A stretch of DNA of 64,000 nucleotides from Sanderia malayensis (Eukaryota > Cnidaria > Scyphozoa > Semaeostomeae > Pelagiidae): the NCBI GenBank assembly GCA_013076295.1, contig RQOL01000729.1:1116001-1180000 (forward strand), read 5' to 3'. The position numbers and the translations under genes were made by a program. Below are positions 10,960 to 23,981 of this stretch, piece by piece. A model generated the notes under the pieces. The model ran no database searches, had not been told where the DNA came from, and worked only from the letters and a program-made list of their open reading frames with translations. The first letter of the stretch is position 1. Every line of letters starts with the position of its first letter.

Positions 10960-13410
10960 CTGGAAAGAAAACAGGTTGGATTAATCAAGGATATAGAATT
11001 GGTAGAGAAACGAATATCGACGCTTGAAACTATAACCTGATCTACAGTTCACGAAAACAGCATGTGCTCCGTATCGTCTCCTCTCCTTGAAGGAGAAGAA
11101 CCATGCGCGTTGTGGTGGGTGTAAACGTGCGCGACGGTGATAAAAATAGTAACACCAATAAATAGCTTGCGAGAGTGAAGATTGATGAGAGCGCCTGATA
11201 TGCAGAGTAAAGCCATTTCAAAGTTTGGTTGGACACGGCTAAGTCGCTTCAGCCCTGCTCATCTAGCCTAGGTGTGGCATGAGTGTAAAGGCTTGAATGT
11301 CGTAGTCTTCTTACAGGTTTCTAATTTGATAAATTGTCACAATAAAGCGAGGCCAAATTGCAACATATTTCAACAAAGATCAGCAGGCTTACGCCGAGAT
11401 TACAATCTTAAGCGCAAGTTATCACCATCAAGCTACCATTATCAAGACAGTCATATGAACGGCAAATGTACAAAGTACAAGTGGTGGGCGTTTGAAAAGG
11501 TTAGTTCTGTCCAATTTCAGTCGATTGTTAAACTGTCCTATCGCAACCTCTGTAACCCAATTAGAGACAAGGGCATGATAGAACATGAAGCTCCTTGCCT
11601 TGCACAGGAAGAAACACCAAGGAAGTTGATATTACTCTGAGTTTAAAGTGTTCAAGCTGAATGAAACTACTTTGAGGACCCTTTACTGAAACACCCTACC
11701 ACTACCGCTGACTGAATCAAAACAATCCACCTCCCTTCCTCCTGAGGGTAAGGATCCTTCGATCGGGTTGATTTGAAAATCGCAGCTGTGTACATATGGC
11801 TGATGAGAAAGACTTGCCTAATATGGCAGCCAGACACCCATCCACATCTACGTGTCATTGTTGGCCTCACTGTGTTGATTACATATCGACTTTAGCGTAT
11901 TTAAAGGTGTGCTAATGTACTATATGGGAAGCACGTCAAGAACTCGTTGATCGTATGCGGGGATCAACATACTTGCGATTCTTGTTGCATACAAAAACAG
12001 CAAGGAATTCTTACAGCAGTCCGTAATCTGTTTAGATTAACAAGAAAACAGGAGCAGCTGACCAAAATCACCTTGGATTACGGCCTAAATCGGACCGAGC
12101 TTTTCAGCGCGAGCACATTCTTCAACACAGATCTAATGAGATATGGAGTTGCGATTTGGCTTATTTTGTATGCAACAAATCAAGCAGTCTCGGCAATAAG
12201 GATAGCGAGACAGATTATTTAGTTTGGTCAACAAGATAGGTGGCATGCGATTGCGATACACGTCAGACCTGCTTGGCGGCAAATTGTCCCGTTCAAAACA
12301 AACCATTACAACATGCGAAGCTTCGTGACTCGAGAATAACATGCCTCAGCCGAAGCCTTCGTAATTACGAGTCTCTGTCACCTTTGGTGGTCAAGACGAA
12401 ATCTTTTTCCGTACAACAAGGTTAACATGTGTCAGAGTCTGGGGTCAAGAGTACAGGTTCGTCCGTACACATGTAATCATTTCTGGCTCGGTTGATCAGT
12501 ATAAACTAGAAGGAGGAGAAGGTGTCAGTACTTCACTGGCACAATGTCCCAATATCATCACAACAAAACAAGCATAGGTTGTGTAAATACACAGAATTCC
12601 TGAACAATGCATTTGGGTAGCTATTTCCCGTTGAAATCCAATTGCTCGTATGCACGCAAACGTATACATCCTCTCATAAAAACACATACAGATTCAGGTT
12701 TTGTTTTATCATGCAGTGAGCAGCATGGAACATGTTCCAGGGGGTAATATGTATCAAACTAAAAAAAGCACTAAGGCAATTGAATGAGTAAATGAATACA
12801 AAATATTTAATTGAGCTTTGAGAAAGTCTTACAATGCATAAAGAAATGACGCATAAACAGAACTGTGTGATAACGCGAAATCACCAGTCACAAATACTGT
12901 GATTTACCCCGTATTCTGTGGAACATAACGGATTATTATACGCACAGTTGGCTTGGAAACAGTTCGAAAGATGGGGAATCAATTGTCTGTAGCCATAAAT
13001 GTAACATAAAACCGAAACAGTTAGCAGGGGAGCTAGGATGCGACAACAGAGACAGGCCATTACGTGAGCGACACAGTAGTAACAGTGAAAAATCGGGCTA
13101 AACAACCTCACTTATTCTCTACCTCCGGTAATCTAGAGTCAATGAAACGCAGCTACCGTTATCTAGCATAACCATAGCAAAGTAGTCAAACTATCGTCAA
13201 ATGATCTTCACAATGTAACAATAGCCTTTTCAGTGATCTCCATGCCGACTAAGAATACTGCAAGTCTTGCTTCTCTGCACGGTAAATCGAGGCTATACAT
13301 CAGAGGGCGCCATCACTCGCCTTATAATCGGTATAGGCACTTTTAAAACAGACGGTGATACAATCTGAAGCTCACGATTCAAGAATTGATCAATTGACTC
13401 TCTTTGCGAC

Positions 13411-13446
13411 ATCGATACGATACGATACGACACGATACGACACGAT
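13411..13446. repeat. GATAC/GACAC pentanucleotide microsatellite
   Basis: Five-base units reading CGATA or CGACA are repeated about seven times. It is short, with unit-to-unit substitutions only. Confidence 0.7.
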
Positions 13447-16400
13447 ATAACGCAAGTCTGATCATTCTAGAATAGAACTTATGTAACTTATGTGCTCAAT
13501 GGCGCAGGGCAGTAGACAGTACAGCTATTTGTTTTACAATGCGCGCTGGGACAGCACAATATACATAGTGATGTTAGTAGTATCATTTAGTGTCCTGCTG
13601 CAAAGCAACAATGAGGAAGATGTCGTACCTGGGAATCGCATTTAGCAAAGAAATCGCCGCCTCGATGCTATTTCTGCTAATCGATTCGCAACTGGATATG
13701 TTTGTCTGCATCGGGCATGCATTGAAGCAGCCCAGAGAGGTGCTTTTCCGGGCGAATTCTACGAAGCAAAGAATGGCCTACGCAAAGGTGTACGTGAATC
13801 AATGAATGACAAACGTATTCAACTCAGCCTCTACATGCTACAGGAAACTGAAAGAAAACTGGGCCGGAAATTGTGGAAAGAACGATGTGTTCCTCTCCAA
13901 TCCAAACACCATAGAAACACGTAACTCTACGCTAGGCAACTCTTCAATTCACCGGCAAATAACGTCGGATATCGGGGACAAAAATAGCGCATTGAAACTC
14001 AGTCGATCTATTTACAAATCTCATAACCGAGAGATGCCCGGTGCTAATGCTCATAATACGGGCTTGTTCACGAACAAAGTTTGCCGCACTGGACATAATA
14101 ACCACGGCGGTGAACGTGTATATTCCAGAAAAACAGGCTTGGTTTTAACCTAAGTATTTCTTGATACCATAAGTAGGCATAAGCTGTCTGATACTCATAC
14201 TGGCGCAGTAGCATATTACGAACGACGGATGGACCTTTGGATAACATGTCTAAAATTCCCTTTACTTGTGTGTGGGGGGGCAACCAGCGAACGACGTGGC
14301 ACTGAACATATTGCCTTTACGGCTCAATATATTACATATATTATATATAGATATAAATTCGGAAGAAACAGGGACATTGAGTAAATTAGGTTTAATCAAT
14401 TGATCAATTAATCACAATGGTGAATCATTCATATTAATATATATATTGCTTAAGTAAGTGAATATATTTGCCATACGAAACAGGAAACCCCCACGAAAGT
14501 CAGAGCAAGGGGAAATGATTGCAAATTATCACATCACGAAATACATACATTGATACTAAACTGTAGGCAGGACACGACTTTGCTTGAAAATTGTGCAGGG
14601 CCGGGTGAAATAATCTCGAGAGACTGGCTTCTTATAGCATGGATGACAGTAATTTTGTTAAATTGGGTAGAATACGTGGTGTGGGGCACAGTACTATGAT
14701 AAGACACTGCAGCATAGAATCAGAGCATTGTAAAGAACAAGGTACCTTATAATGGAGGACGAGAGATTAAAAACAAATTACTGAAGATTGAAGCACTTAC
14801 ATTTGACGATTCTTGGGTGCAGCAGTGAAATATTTCCCAAGAGAAGCTGTGTTATTCACGTCGATGAAAGTCGACTAGAAAAACCGCTCGTACGTATCGG
14901 TGTATTTCTCCAGTGATGATAAATTGTAACAAAACAGTAGATTGAGTTAATCGTAGCTGCGGAACGAGCTGTCCATGTACATCAATACAGTGCGCACACA
15001 AGTGGGATGTGATGCTGAGTGAATTGTTGACACAGCGTTTTAATGTGTATTATCTGAAGCCGAGTGGTAGCAGTTTGTGTGAATGCGCCCGCGCAGCCAC
15101 GGATCATAAGCTTCCAACAACAGGACAATGCGGAGAAAGAGATGGAACAAACACCCTGGCAGTGCGTTGATACGAGAACTACTTAACCAGGCTGAACAAA
15201 CTTCACTGAGAGGCTCATTGCAATCCGACAACGTGGATGTTTTGTTCGTCGTGGCTGCTCTTTTGTCAAACGACAACTGCTGGGGATAGTATGAATTTCA
15301 GTCGTTTCAATGAGACTTAACGCACACAATCAACTTTTATCGAGCAATTAATTTAGGATAGAAGGATAATGGAACGGAGGAATACTCCGGAATGGTGTGC
15401 ATGCGATCAAAAGACCAAATAAATGACAAGATTTCAATTCGTGCAGTGCAAAAATAAATAGCTGCGCAAATGGGAAGACAACAGCGATGTCATTGGTTCA
15501 TAGTTGTCGTGGACGTATTACGCCACGGTAAACCAGAGGGCAGAAACAGTATAGCTTTGTAGGCCCATTCATTAGCATGGGCCGTGCTTCTGAAAACAAA
15601 TACTGGCCTATTGCCGTGATATTGTTAATACGATAATCTCATGCAGTATTTCACATTGTAATTTGGGCGTGAGATTGACCCAATACCATTTGACCCGCAT
15701 GGAAACAATGCCGGTATACTGCCGCCTATTTGGATTGAATAACAAGCCAGCAAGCAATGTGCAAACTAGAAAGAAACAACATGGAAAGAAATGCACCATC
15801 ACGAATTCAGGAAACGAAAAAGCCCGCTCGCATTGACCGAAGGAAATGATAGCGAGGCTCGCGCTGTGTTCCATTGTAACTACACAAAATGCCTCGTAAT
15901 GGTACACGGTCAAGCAGATACCAATAGAATGCACCACTTGTGAAGGCTGTTCAAAGCCTGTATAGCACAATAAGGCATTACAGTCAGCATTACAGTCAGC
16001 GCGCAAATAGCTCTGCTGTAAATGAAACAAAAGGGTCGATAAAAAACATCTTTTTAAAAGCACGGCATACGCAACATTGGGAAAATTAAAGAACAGAAAT
16101 GAAAGAAGCGATAGCTAAGACCCGCGATCAAGGCTTTTGAAAAGATGCACTCTAATATAAAATGGATGGAAGGGGCGGGACGAGAGATGTAGCATACTCC
16201 ACCTTAAAAATGCCTTTCGAAAATGAGGGGTTCGGTTTTATATTGTATAGTTCGCTGGCATCGTTTGAAGCATGTCACAGAGCGGCACGACCAAAGCGCA
16301 TGGGCATTCTATGCATAACTTTACAAAAACGCGAGCGCTTGCTCGACTGGCACAATATTGAGAGAATCGGCCCGATTTTCCGAGCTTTTAAAGCTATTGC

Positions 16401-19400
16401 AGTGGCATGCGTGGAATATGCATGAAATGTGGAAATATGGACACAGCCACACCCTAAAATTCCCGAACTTTCACAATCTCTAAGAAAAACAAATTCTAGA
16501 GAGCGAGGTTCTCAAAGGTCAATGTTGAAAGGATTGCCGCGTGAGGGATATGGGAGCGAGCGCATTAGCGGCAAACTCGGTTGAACCGTCGAACTTTAAT
16601 CCAAAAATAGCTCGGATCGTCGAGATTTTCTCAAACAACGAGTGCTGTCAAAAGCAAAGGAGATTAACTCTGATCAAAGTAAGACTTGTTTTCATGTGAC
16701 AAATTCTCTAGTTGTTATTGTGACGTCACTCTGGGTGCATGACACATAAGCAAGAAAATGGTTGGAATCAAACGATTGGCAACAAGTACGTTGAAAGAGA
16801 TTAGGAAAATTCATCACGCTTTTGGTATTTCGTGAGCATAAAGGGGAAGACGTCAGAAGTGATTTGTTTACAGTCCTCAGTTCTGCGAATGGAGAGTCAA
16901 ATCTAATTATATCACAAGATCTGTACGGCTTTATCGCCTATGGGTTTAGGCGAATAGTTGGGCAGATAAAATGAGTGTGAGCCCATAAGATGATTGTTCG
17001 AGCTTAGCCCGCTCCAGAAATGGCTTGACATGTACGCGAATGGAAAGGGCGTTCGGAAAAATAACAGTAACAGTCGTCTGAATAAAGTACTAGCCTTCTT
17101 CGAGGGAATGGGAAGGAGAGAAATCAACGATTGATAATTGCATAATAAGAGATACGGAGGTCCCCGTTCAATAAGGTCTTATAAATCGAAATAAGCCACA
17201 GCATTGTACAACAGCGCGTGTAACAAGTTGGACCGCTTTTGTCACACAATGACATCAACATTGACCAGTATTTATACAACAACATTAAAGAAGAGACTTA
17301 ATGTGCCCAAACCAGAAATAGGTCCTTACCTCTGTATACAAGCCAATGAAGATCGGAGCTACCATGTGACTAACTGTACTCGTATTAATTGTCCCAATTG
17401 CAACTATTGCTCTTATGGTTATCACCAGAAATTGACCATACAGAAGACCTCCCAACAAGTAACGTTTATCAAGTCGCCTTGGCTTTATAGAGACCCGGTC
17501 TTATTATTGTGTCTATCCATATTCTTAATGCCGGAAGATACATTGAAAAGAGGAACAAACTACACACACAAGCAGATAGACACGGATTGACGCGAAGAAT
17601 CGGTAAAGATTCAGTTAAGCGATTCATTGCCATTCACTAATTAGCACCAGATTCAGGCTAATCTCAGCATTCATGCACATCGAATACAACGCTGTTCCCC
17701 AATGCATATTTTTCAATGCAACTAGAGTGGTTCTCATAAACGATGAATGGTGTAACGGGAATAATAGAAGTTGGCTGAAAATACACATCGCTTAAGGGCG
17801 TAAAGAAAGGCCAAACTCTAATTAGATTTGAATGATGTGTGCTGTAGCAACAGGCGTTTTTGATGAGAAAAATACGATATTTCAGTCCTGCCGAAAGGAA
17901 ATCAGGATTACTGAATGACATTGGGAATGGTCAAAGACTGGCTGAACACAGCACACCAGTTGGATGAATATTCAACTATATGCAATAAAAAGTTGCATAC
18001 CTGTACAGATTCCGATCGAGCAACCAAATCTAGCACCAAAACAGCGTTGATTCTGAGTCCAACAAAAGGAAGCCTACCAAATATTGAATAATGTGTGTTG
18101 ATAATATGCAACTAGTCGGTAACTACGCTTTTATATTTCAAGGTATCTTCGAATGGTCAAACTGTCCAGTTCACAGTGGAAAATGACACCCGGAGAAATG
18201 GGAAGAATTCATTATAGCCCAAAAAAGTAGCCAAGGTTCACAGGAAAAATGCTCGATCTTTGAGCAATGATTTGAAAAGACACAAAAGAAAGGTCTCGGC
18301 TAGTTTAGTTATTCAATAGATCGGTTAGCTCTCTTTAATGTATTTGACTCGCAACGGACCTCATTCACGTCTTTGGAGAGTTTATGACCCTAACAGCACA
18401 GGCTCTTAAGTTTGTCCATTGGAATTGCAAAGAGAATGTCTATTGATGGGTTTCTGTGTATGCCCAACTGAAGCACGTCCAACGGAAGAAAATCAAACAA
18501 ATAATCTGACGCATTGTTCATTGCAGCCTAAGCTGTAAAGAATGGAACAGCAAAGTTTGCTGACCTTCTTGGGCAATATTTTCTGTCAAAAATCCCAGTA
18601 AATGTGTCACACTTGTGTGAAAATTTATAAAACGATGTGCACAAAGGGGATTCTGCGCAAACGGGCTTTGAAAAACGTACCAAATAGACCCAAAACGTAC
18701 AAAAATCGACTTTGATGTTATGCAAACAGCATTCGATAGTAGCAAACGTTTTTGTTATAAAAACAGGCTTCAAATGGCAACAAAGTTAGAACATACCAAA
18801 AATATTCTAAGGTTTTGTGAATGAAAAATTAAATCACTTTTGAGCATTGTAAATGTGAATCAAAGAATCTTCAAAAATTGAGAACATCTTAAGAAATAAT
18901 TCTCGATTTAAATCTGAAACATTAATAACATTGGAAAGCTTACTCGAAGTTGGGTGATCTTATAAAGCGAAACGTGTGGGGGTGTTGCGACTAGCAACTG
19001 TATCCACATTGCAATTTGAAAATACGATATGTTTGAAGACTCAAAATGGACCTTGGAAATGCGTGGGACACAAATTCTGGACAAAAGCGAAAGAGAAATG
19101 GTTGCTCGTGACGACAATGTATAGTTCACGAAAGTCAATTCGAAGAAAAAACAAAAATCCGCTGGACAACTGTGCCGGCATGATAAGTCAGAGTAAGAAT
19201 TACGAAGCGTGTTGTCTGTCACGACAAACCAATCTATATATCTCGGTTCCTACCGGTCATATCAGCTTTAAAGTTGGCCAAAACGTGCATGATCTATAGT
19301 CATTAGCATTATTGCAGCACGCAGAAGGGGTCCGCTTTTCATTGATTAATCCCCCCAATGAGTACCGTATCAATCGTTTGTGTATATAACAAACAAGCAC

Positions 19401-21185
19401 CGTGGGGCAACTCTAAGCATAGTGCCGTGGATTAAACGTATTAAGTAGAGAGGACATGAGAGCGATGTGATTTAAGGTTTGCCCGGGTCTGAACACCTCG
19501 TTCGGAGTGTGGATTACAAAAGAGCAATCACCGCTGTAACGTGGGATGTGAATGGGATAGCAAAAAGAGAACAGGTTCCTTCAAAGCCACACGTAGACGA
19601 GAGTATGATGAGAATTAAATGCCATAAAGCTTGTAGCGACATGACAGTGTGCTTGACTCCAGTCGAAGGTCAATCAAAAGCACATAGCAGTGGCTCGCAT
19701 TGGACCGCTATGTCTCTTAAATAATGCCCAAGTGTAGCCGAATTTCTATAGTCGCGAGAATTTAACTATATACGCATCACGTTAAGCCACGAACGAAAGA
19801 GATACAAAATCTGAACGGCCTTACATCTCGGCTAATATTGTACAAAAGCCAAACAAAATCTATAGACAAAACATCTCGCTCGTATCTCAATAGACATGGG
19901 TTTTTTAGGTACATATGACATTTATATGCTCAATAGAGACGGAATTCGGCCAATGCAGACTTTATTGAAATTGTGCGCGAGTCAAGCAAATTTTACACAT
20001 AACACTTCGTATATGTCTTTGTCTCAAAGATATATACGAAGAACCAAAAAAAGGTTAGATTGTCATGTAAATTAGAGCCAAAAGTAGCCTATAGTTAACG
20101 AATACATAAATTCTGAATCTTGGCGAGTTTTCGCTTAATCATCATGCTTCGTGCAAAGGAGCTTTTAGCGTTTCGAAACATTAACCGGGCGCTCTAGACA
20201 AAAGGCATTCGGCACTAACTCTCACACACCAATAGCTAACAATTACACGTACCTTTGTCGATGCTGTATATCTGTAACAGGTTGTGTATGTATCCACAGT
20301 AATACTGCTCTGGTCGTCTTTATCTTCGCACGAGTGTGGCTACTGCGACGTGGCTCTTGAACTCTCCTTAACGGTTCTCCTTCTGCAGCCAGCGGTGGTA
20401 ATGGTGGCCTTTATAGCTGTCCAGACAATGCTAATTCCCAAATATTTCACACTTCTGATAGCTACAATTGAAAAACTATCAAATAAGGAACACTTTCGGT
20501 AAACAAGCCTCCCACATGAATCCGCACATGCGCATAATACGCATTTTAAGATTCACGCGCATCTAGGAAGCCTCTTGCATCTCCTAGGGAAAGTCAGGAC
20601 AAAGCAAGATGGGAAAGCTTGAAATGTAAAATGCATTGATATAATACGAAGGGGAGGTCTGCACGTTTATGCGAGAAGACGTAATAAAATGTACTTGCAA
20701 CGTAACATCCATTATTGCTTACAAAAATACGTTCCACGCGGCATGGCTAAAAAACATCTATTTCTGTTCAACAGGAGATTTAAATGACTACACATCAAAG
20801 AATACTAATTAGCTAATGCGAGCTAATATAGCATTGGTGTCACGACAAGGGAGTTATCCGATCACTATAATAATGCTTGGTTGTATTGAGGAGTGGACAA
20901 AGTACAAAAATGATAAGTTAGAACATAATACCGAGCAGGATTTTACGAAAACAAAATTTGGTCGAATGAATATTCAATATGAGAAAATGATTTTCGTTTG
21001 GTACAATCCAATTAATTTTTCAATCGTAAGCAATTACTGGCAATTAAAAGCAATCCATAGCAATTACAATACGCATATGAACGCAGTCGCAAATACAATG
21101 GCAATATTGCATTCCATTGCACTGTATAATACAGCAATACACTGTACTCCAATGAAATGTGCTCCAATGATCGTAATGAAAATTC

Positions 21186-21650
21186 ACTGTACTGTACTGT
21201 ACTGTACTGTACTGTACTGTACTGTACTGTACTATACTATACTATACTATACTATACTATACTATACTATACTATACTATACTGTACTATACTATACTAT
21301 AATATACTATACTATACTATACCATACTATACTATACTATACTATACTATACTATACTATACTATACTGTACTATACTATACTATACTATACTATGATAT
21401 ACTATGATATACTATACTATATGTTATGCCATGCTATACTATACTATACTATACTATACTTTACTACACTATGCTATACTACACTATGCTATGCTATGCT
21501 ATGCTATGCTATACAATACTATGCTATACTATGCTGTACTATACTATACTATACTATGCTATGCTATGCTATGCTATGCTATGCTATGCTATGCTATGCT
21601 ATGCTATGCTATACTATACTATGCTATACTGTATACTATGCTACGCTACA
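21186..21650. repeat. Pentanucleotide satellite (ACTGT / ACTAT / GCTAT variants)
   Basis: About 93 tandem 5-bp units. The array is arranged in blocks: ACTGT units first (21186-21230), a long block of ACTAT (about 21231-21420), then mixed units and a GCTAT-rich block (about 21480-21620). Since the period is not a multiple of three and no unit makes a stop codon in forward frames, it generates long spurious open frames rich in Leu, Tyr, Thr and Cys. Just upstream (about 21040-21180) are degenerate CAATA/GCAAT motifs that may be decayed units. Confidence 0.95.
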
Positions 21651-22679
21651 CTTAGATTTTACAATCCTACCTTTACTCTGCTGTACTATACTGCACTAGC
21701 AGATACAATGTAGTTAGAGACAGGTGACACTAATGCAAGAAGGGCCACATGAATAACTGGCAACCACCGCAATGCTAATGAAATCATGGTACATCTTCTT
21801 AACACGATAAATACCCTTTGAGTTGTGTGAAGAAAAAGCTATCAAAATCATGATTTTTCTCACAAGATCGGATAAAGATTGCGTTTCACCGAGAGCAATC
21901 GATCATAGCACACATCGTTTCTTCTGACCAATTTCTCGCTTCAATATCAGTGATAAACACTTTACAGTTGGGTGTGGCACATAATTGCGAACGATGAAAT
22001 GTCGTGTTGATTGTCAATGGTAAACCAATGAATTAAAAGTGCTATCAGCGATCAGTATCCGCCTTGGATTTTTCACGTTTTTCGGATTATCCATCGTGGC
22101 TTGGTTCATTGAAAACCCAGCCGATTTTTGCGACAATGTTAGAGCAGGCCTTCACGCTACGTCACTTAATGTTTGCGGCTGACAATGGAAATTATCATAA
22201 GGCAGATGGGCGGCATTTGTATTCTGAAAAACCAATCATTACTTAAGAAAACATGCCCATTAACTCTCGTTCCACCAAAGGAACACTGAACTGGCTTATT
22301 GCTAAAAGCTGGAACACTTGCAAACCGTCTGGGAAAGGTGATGTTCCCAAGTAAAGACATGATTGAGATGATCTCAAGCGGACAGGGCCGGTCAACAAAA
22401 TAGCTCCGTCGTTGTAATGTCGCAAACGCTTGAAAATGGACCACTGAAAACTGTGCCAAAAAAACACATGGTCATCATTCTCCCACGTAAACAAATAACA
22501 TTGTGCTCGCTTAATCTATCATGGTTTTGTAAAATCCATCGTCTTAACTGCTTCCCGCCCACCACATATGACAAGAGACCGTTACATGTCCGCAACTTCC
22601 TTTGATGAACATAAAGAACTGTATTTATTGAGATATAACTATGGCCATACTGTCTAGACTGAGATGTAGCTTCTAATCC

Positions 22680-23130
22680 ACGTGGAAATTCTCACTGCAA
22701 TGAGAAGACACTTACTTCATTCAAAAAGCTCTAACACTGCATTGTGAGAATCATACTACACTATGGAGACTCTTATTGCACTGTGGCAACTCTTACTTCA
22801 CCGAAGCAGTTCTAACTGCATTTTTCAAGCTTTCGCTACACTGCCAAGACTCTTACTTCATGCTACGTCACTTAAGAAGCTCTGATTGCATTAAGACTCT
22901 CACTGCACTGTGCAGACTGAATAATATTTTAGTTGCTTATACTTCACTGTCGAGTCCTTTAATTCATTTCGACATTATGGAGACTCTTACTTCACATAAA
23001 AAGTTCTAAACGCACTGTAGAGGTCGCTACGTCATTTAATAAGTTCTGACTGCATTTTAGGGGCTCTAATTGCACTGCGGAGGCTCTTAATACAAGACAG
23101 AGCCTCTTATTGCATTACGACAACTCGCAC
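22680..23130. repeat. Degenerate tandem repeat
   Basis: Motifs such as GACTCTTACTTCA, TCTAACTGCATT and GCACTGTGGA recur about every 30-35 bases with many substitutions. It resembles an old minisatellite. No coding frame persists across it. Confidence 0.65.
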
Positions 23131-23981
23131 TGGACTGTAGATACCCGTTGGGGCCCCTTAAAGAAACATTTAACAAGTAAACTTTGTACGCCAGCAAAAA
23201 CGTAGGTACCGTGAAGAGTATAAACGACAGGAATGCAGATCTGTTTGCGTGGCAGAGGTCTGTTTGTCCGCCTGCTCACTGGACATTCACATATCACCAA
23301 CAAAACAGCTTAGAATAAACAGGGCACTTAGCTTGGTGTCCATGGCAATCTGGATAATCCTTGAATGTGTCATTTTTCTCTCAGACATCCGTCTTACCAA
23401 AAAGGCGCCAAGTTTTAGAGGATTGTGGCTTTCGCGGACAAACACGGGCCCAAGGAAACAATGGAGGCCTTGGAAAGTTCATTATCATGCACTGCACACA
23501 AGGACAACAGAAGCTTACTCGAGATCGGAAATCCTCGTAAAGAATCAATCCTTTTCGGGATAAACCCAACAAGTATGTGTGGATGTTTTGATTGGCGAGT
23601 TCTTCCTATCAGCAGGCCTGTTTACGAGCTTAAATCGACTGGGGTTGTGTGGAGAAGGAGAGAGAGATGTAGACAGGTAGAGACAAAATAGAGGGAGGGC
23701 AGAGATGGGTTATTCAACTCACTCCATATCAACCAGATGTTTGTTGGGCCGGGGGGAATACAATGAGGAAAATAGATGGTTTAAATTGATGTCTCAAGGA
23801 AGGACAGAAACGAAATGCCTTGATAACTTCGAACTTTGCTTACTTACTTAACTAAGAACACTCGTTTCTAACGATAGAGATCCCGCACGTCGATATAAGA
23901 TTGACTTGGGTGGGGTAGCATAGCACTGCAAGGAGTATCGCGAAAACAGGCAAAAGTTGATTAAAAAAATCAAAGTAGCTA

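Larger units (their letters stand above)
10963..23981. other. Long gene-poor interval with satellites
   Basis: About 13 kb in which I can support no gene. Open frames up to 151 codons exist (for example 15608-16063 on -) but lack domains, splice context and compositional signal. The interval contains a GATAC-type microsatellite (13411-13446), AT-rich near-palindromes around 14330-14450, a pentanucleotide array (21186-21650) and a degenerate tandem region (22680-23130). The 5' UTR exon and promoter of the insulin-like gene should lie just above 10960, but their positions are not evident. Confidence 0.5.

Noticed and set aside
13590..14153. Two consecutive open frames on + (71 and 115 codons)
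   Set aside because: No domain, no splice linkage, Asn/Ser/Lys-rich chance-like composition.
15608..16063. 151-codon open frame on the minus strand with hydrophobic stretches
   Set aside because: No recognisable family, no splice sites, located in a gene-poor interval; length is compatible with chance.
20816..21713. Several long overlapping open frames, up to 193 codons, rich in Leu-Tyr-Tyr-Thr-Ile
   Set aside because: They are created by a 5-bp satellite that has no stop codon in forward frames; no coding signal exists outside the repeat.
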